From: Methanomicrobiales archaeon
GTDB taxonomy: Archaea; Halobacteriota; Methanomicrobia; Methanomicrobiales; Methanospirillaceae
Assembly (NCBI GenBank): GCA_017883495.1
Contig: JADGNL010000012.1
Coordinates: 1 to 6,476, forward strand
Direction of reading: 5' to 3'
DNA length: 6,476 nucleotides
The notes beneath the pieces were generated by a model that was given only the letters and a program-made list of their open reading frames with translations, ran no database searches and was not told the DNA's origin. Each line of letters begins with the position of its first letter. The first letter of the stretch is position 1. Of this stretch, positions 5,288 to 6,476 are shown piece by piece. Both the position numbers and the translations under genes were made by a program.

Positions 5288-5296
5288 GTTATAGCA
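5288..5296 (+). promoter_or_regulatory. Putative TATA box of the small unknown gene
   Basis: AGTTATAGC lies in a short AT-rich island between two GC-rich genes, centred about 28 nt before the ATG at 5320. It predicts a nearly leaderless transcript separate from the GTPase gene. Confidence 0.5.
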
Positions 5297-5319
5297 GAAA
5301 GGGTCAATAATCTCAAAGC

Positions 5320-5640
5320 ATGGGCGGCGAGATCTACCAGGCGCAGATCGTCCGGAACTTCTTCGAGATCATCACGGGCACGGACCGGAACATCACCCGG
5401 ATCTCGATGTGCGTGATCGCCGTCGCCAAGCTCCGGAACGAGGCTCCTGAGCGGCTCACCGTTCTTCTCGACCAGGTCAGGAAGTCCCGGCAGAACCGGG
5501 AACTCTCCATCGACATCCTGGACTACATGTGCGATGTCGCGTACGCACTCGACGCGAACGCTGTTCAGACCGCATTCGGGGTGCGCGAGCTCGCCTCGAT
5601 CAGCCAGGAGTTCAACGGGATCAGTCTGGACTCGCTCTAG
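5320..5640 (+). CDS. Conserved-looking small protein of unknown function
   Basis: The product is 106 aa; I do not recognise the family. It is soluble-looking, with no signal peptide or membrane segment. Its composition suggests several amphipathic helices: IYQAQIVRNFFEIITG, ISMCVIAVAKLRNEA, RLTVLLDQVRKSRQN, SIDILDYMCDVAYALD and VQTAFGVRELASISQEF. Two cysteines (31 and 70) are far apart, so there is no obvious metal site. It looks real: it has its own TATA-like box 28 nt before the ATG, codon use with strong G/C preference at third positions, and fills the space exactly up to the convergent DUF373 gene. The ATG at 5320 has no Shine-Dalgarno site. It could be a lineage-specific protein of methanogens, but that is a guess. 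Confidence 0.75.
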   Translation: MGGEIYQAQIVRNFFEIITGTDRNITRISMCVIAVAKLRNEAPERLTVLLDQVRKSRQNRELSIDILDYMCDVAYALDANAVQTAFGVRELASISQEFNGISLDSL

Positions 5641-5646
5641 GCCGCG

Positions 5647-6476
5647 TCACTCGGCCCCGGGGCAGGCCCGGTCGTCTCCGTCTTGAGATGAACGACGAGC
5701 GGAGTGCTGGAGCCAGAGCCCGAGCGCGAGGCAGGCGCCGGCCGCGAGGGCGAGTACGACGAAGTACTGGAGCCCGGCCTCGGCCAGGATCGGAAACTCG
5801 GGTGCCCGGTTGACCGCAAGCACGTAGATCGCGGCGCCGTAGACAAAGAGACCGACCGCGAGCGTCACGAACGGCAGAAGGAGCACGCGCGAGATATCGC
5901 CGCGCTCGCCGAGCCAGACGTCGACGAGCCGGCCCGCGGAGGAGACGAGGCCGGCCGAGACCCACCAGGGGACCGCACCGTATGCGAACGCGAGGACCAT
6001 GAAGAGCCCGCTCGACTGGTCGCCGCCCATGTAGTGGACGATCATCGTGGTGATGCCGGTGATCGCGCCGATTATCATGAGCAGCACGGCCGCGAGGTTC
6101 GTGACCAGGGTGAACCGGCCGTGCGAGAGCGAGCTCGCCAGCGCCCGGTACGACGAACCGAAGATGTCGTCGTACCCGAGGCCGCGAAAGAGGAGGTAGA
6201 CCCCGATAACGCCGACCACCACGATCATCGCGCCCTCCGGATACCCGAGCAGGTAGGCGATGGCGAAGAGGAGCATGGCGAGCCCCACCGGGACGAGGAG
6301 GGGACGCGAGATCTTGGGGTCGTCGAGGAGCTTCTTGAGGATGTAGTAAGTCCCCTCGAGGTTCACCATCTGGGTCACGACGACACGGCGCACGGACGAG
6401 ACCGCGATCCGCGACTGGATGATCGGCAGGACGAAGTCGTCCTCGGCCCCGTCCGTGACCAGGATGCACTCGGTCG
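5647..6476 (-). CDS. DUF373 family membrane protein, C-terminal part (5' end outside window)
   Basis: The gene enters from the right edge; 275 residues are visible from the first full codon at 6474. The cytosolic part begins with a segment typical of DUF373: LVTDGAEDDFVLPIIQSR (5-22) followed by VRRVVVTQ and NLEGTYYILKKLLDDPK. About six membrane segments follow, at roughly residues 58-77, 81-96, 123-147, 157-177, 195-221 and 235-256, then a short hydrophilic tail ending DRACPGAE. DUF373 is an archaeal family of unknown function, predicted to be integral to the membrane. The GTG at 6393 is in frame but would cut through the conserved TDGAED region, so it is not the start. The stop codon is only 6 nt from the stop of the convergent small gene, so the two transcripts probably overlap at their 3' ends. 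Confidence 0.88.
   Translation of the reverse strand, partial: TECILVTDGAEDDFVLPIIQSRIAVSSVRRVVVTQMVNLEGTYYILKKLLDDPKISRPLLVPVGLAMLLFAIAYLLGYPEGAMIVVVGVIGVYLLFRGLGYDDIFGSSYRALASSLSHGRFTLVTNLAAVLLMIIGAITGITTMIVHYMGGDQSSGLFMVLAFAYGAVPWWVSAGLVSSAGRLVDVWLGERGDISRVLLLPFVTLAVGLFVYGAAIYVLAVNRAPEFPILAEAGLQYFVVLALAAGACLALGLWLQHSARRSSQDGDDRACPGAE

Noticed and set aside
1..6476. Search for tRNA or rRNA genes, CRISPR arrays, insertion sequences, attachment sites and defence or mobile genes
   Set aside because: No cloverleaf, regular repeat-spacer pattern, transposase motif or terminal inverted repeat was seen by eye. Genes are ordinary housekeeping and stress genes of uniform base composition.

Overview
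The window looks like chromosomal DNA of a high-GC methanogenic euryarchaeon. Methanomicrobia, perhaps Methanomicrobiales, is my inference; no rRNA or marker gene confirms it. The reasons are a NifB of the short archaeal type with no C-terminal NifX domain, a DUF373 membrane protein, an archaeal GTPase with a TGS domain, a stand-alone LigD-type 3'-phosphoesterase, and archaeal TATA/BRE-like boxes about 26-35 nt before most start codons, with almost no Shine-Dalgarno sites. No tRNA, rRNA, CRISPR array, insertion sequence or other mobile element was seen.

Layout. At the left edge is the 3' part of a flavodoxin-fold (FMN reductase-like) gene on +. It converges on radC (-). radC is divergent from a rubrerythrin gene (+), and their two TATA boxes lie in a 120-nt gap. 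The rubrerythrin gene converges on a run of four minus-strand genes, read right to left: hsp20, a stand-alone LigD-type 3'-phosphoesterase, a three-repeat TPR protein, and nifB. Divergent from hsp20 is a 394-aa Obg/YchF-like GTPase with a TGS domain (+). A small unrecognised helical protein follows (+). It converges, with only 6 nt between stop codons, on the C-terminal membrane part of a DUF373 protein (-) that runs off the right edge.

How they fit together. Several products suit stress defence or repair in an anaerobe: rubrerythrin (peroxide), a small heat-shock chaperone, a DNA 3'-end-healing enzyme, a RadC/JAMM protein and a flavoprotein. That is a loose theme and not proof of a pathway. 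nifB makes the nitrogenase cofactor precursor, but no other nif gene is present here. Genes are packed tightly: the TATA boxes of the TPR gene and of nifB each overlap the stop codon of the gene before them.

The most distinctive non-coding structure is the 5' region of hsp20. It has a 5-N5-5 palindrome over its likely TATA element, a perfect 7-bp GC hairpin at the predicted transcript start, and the only clear Shine-Dalgarno site noticed in the window. I found no convincing undescribed multi-gene system. The best candidates for a second look are the hsp20 leader, the hsp20-phosphoesterase pairing and the unknown small protein.
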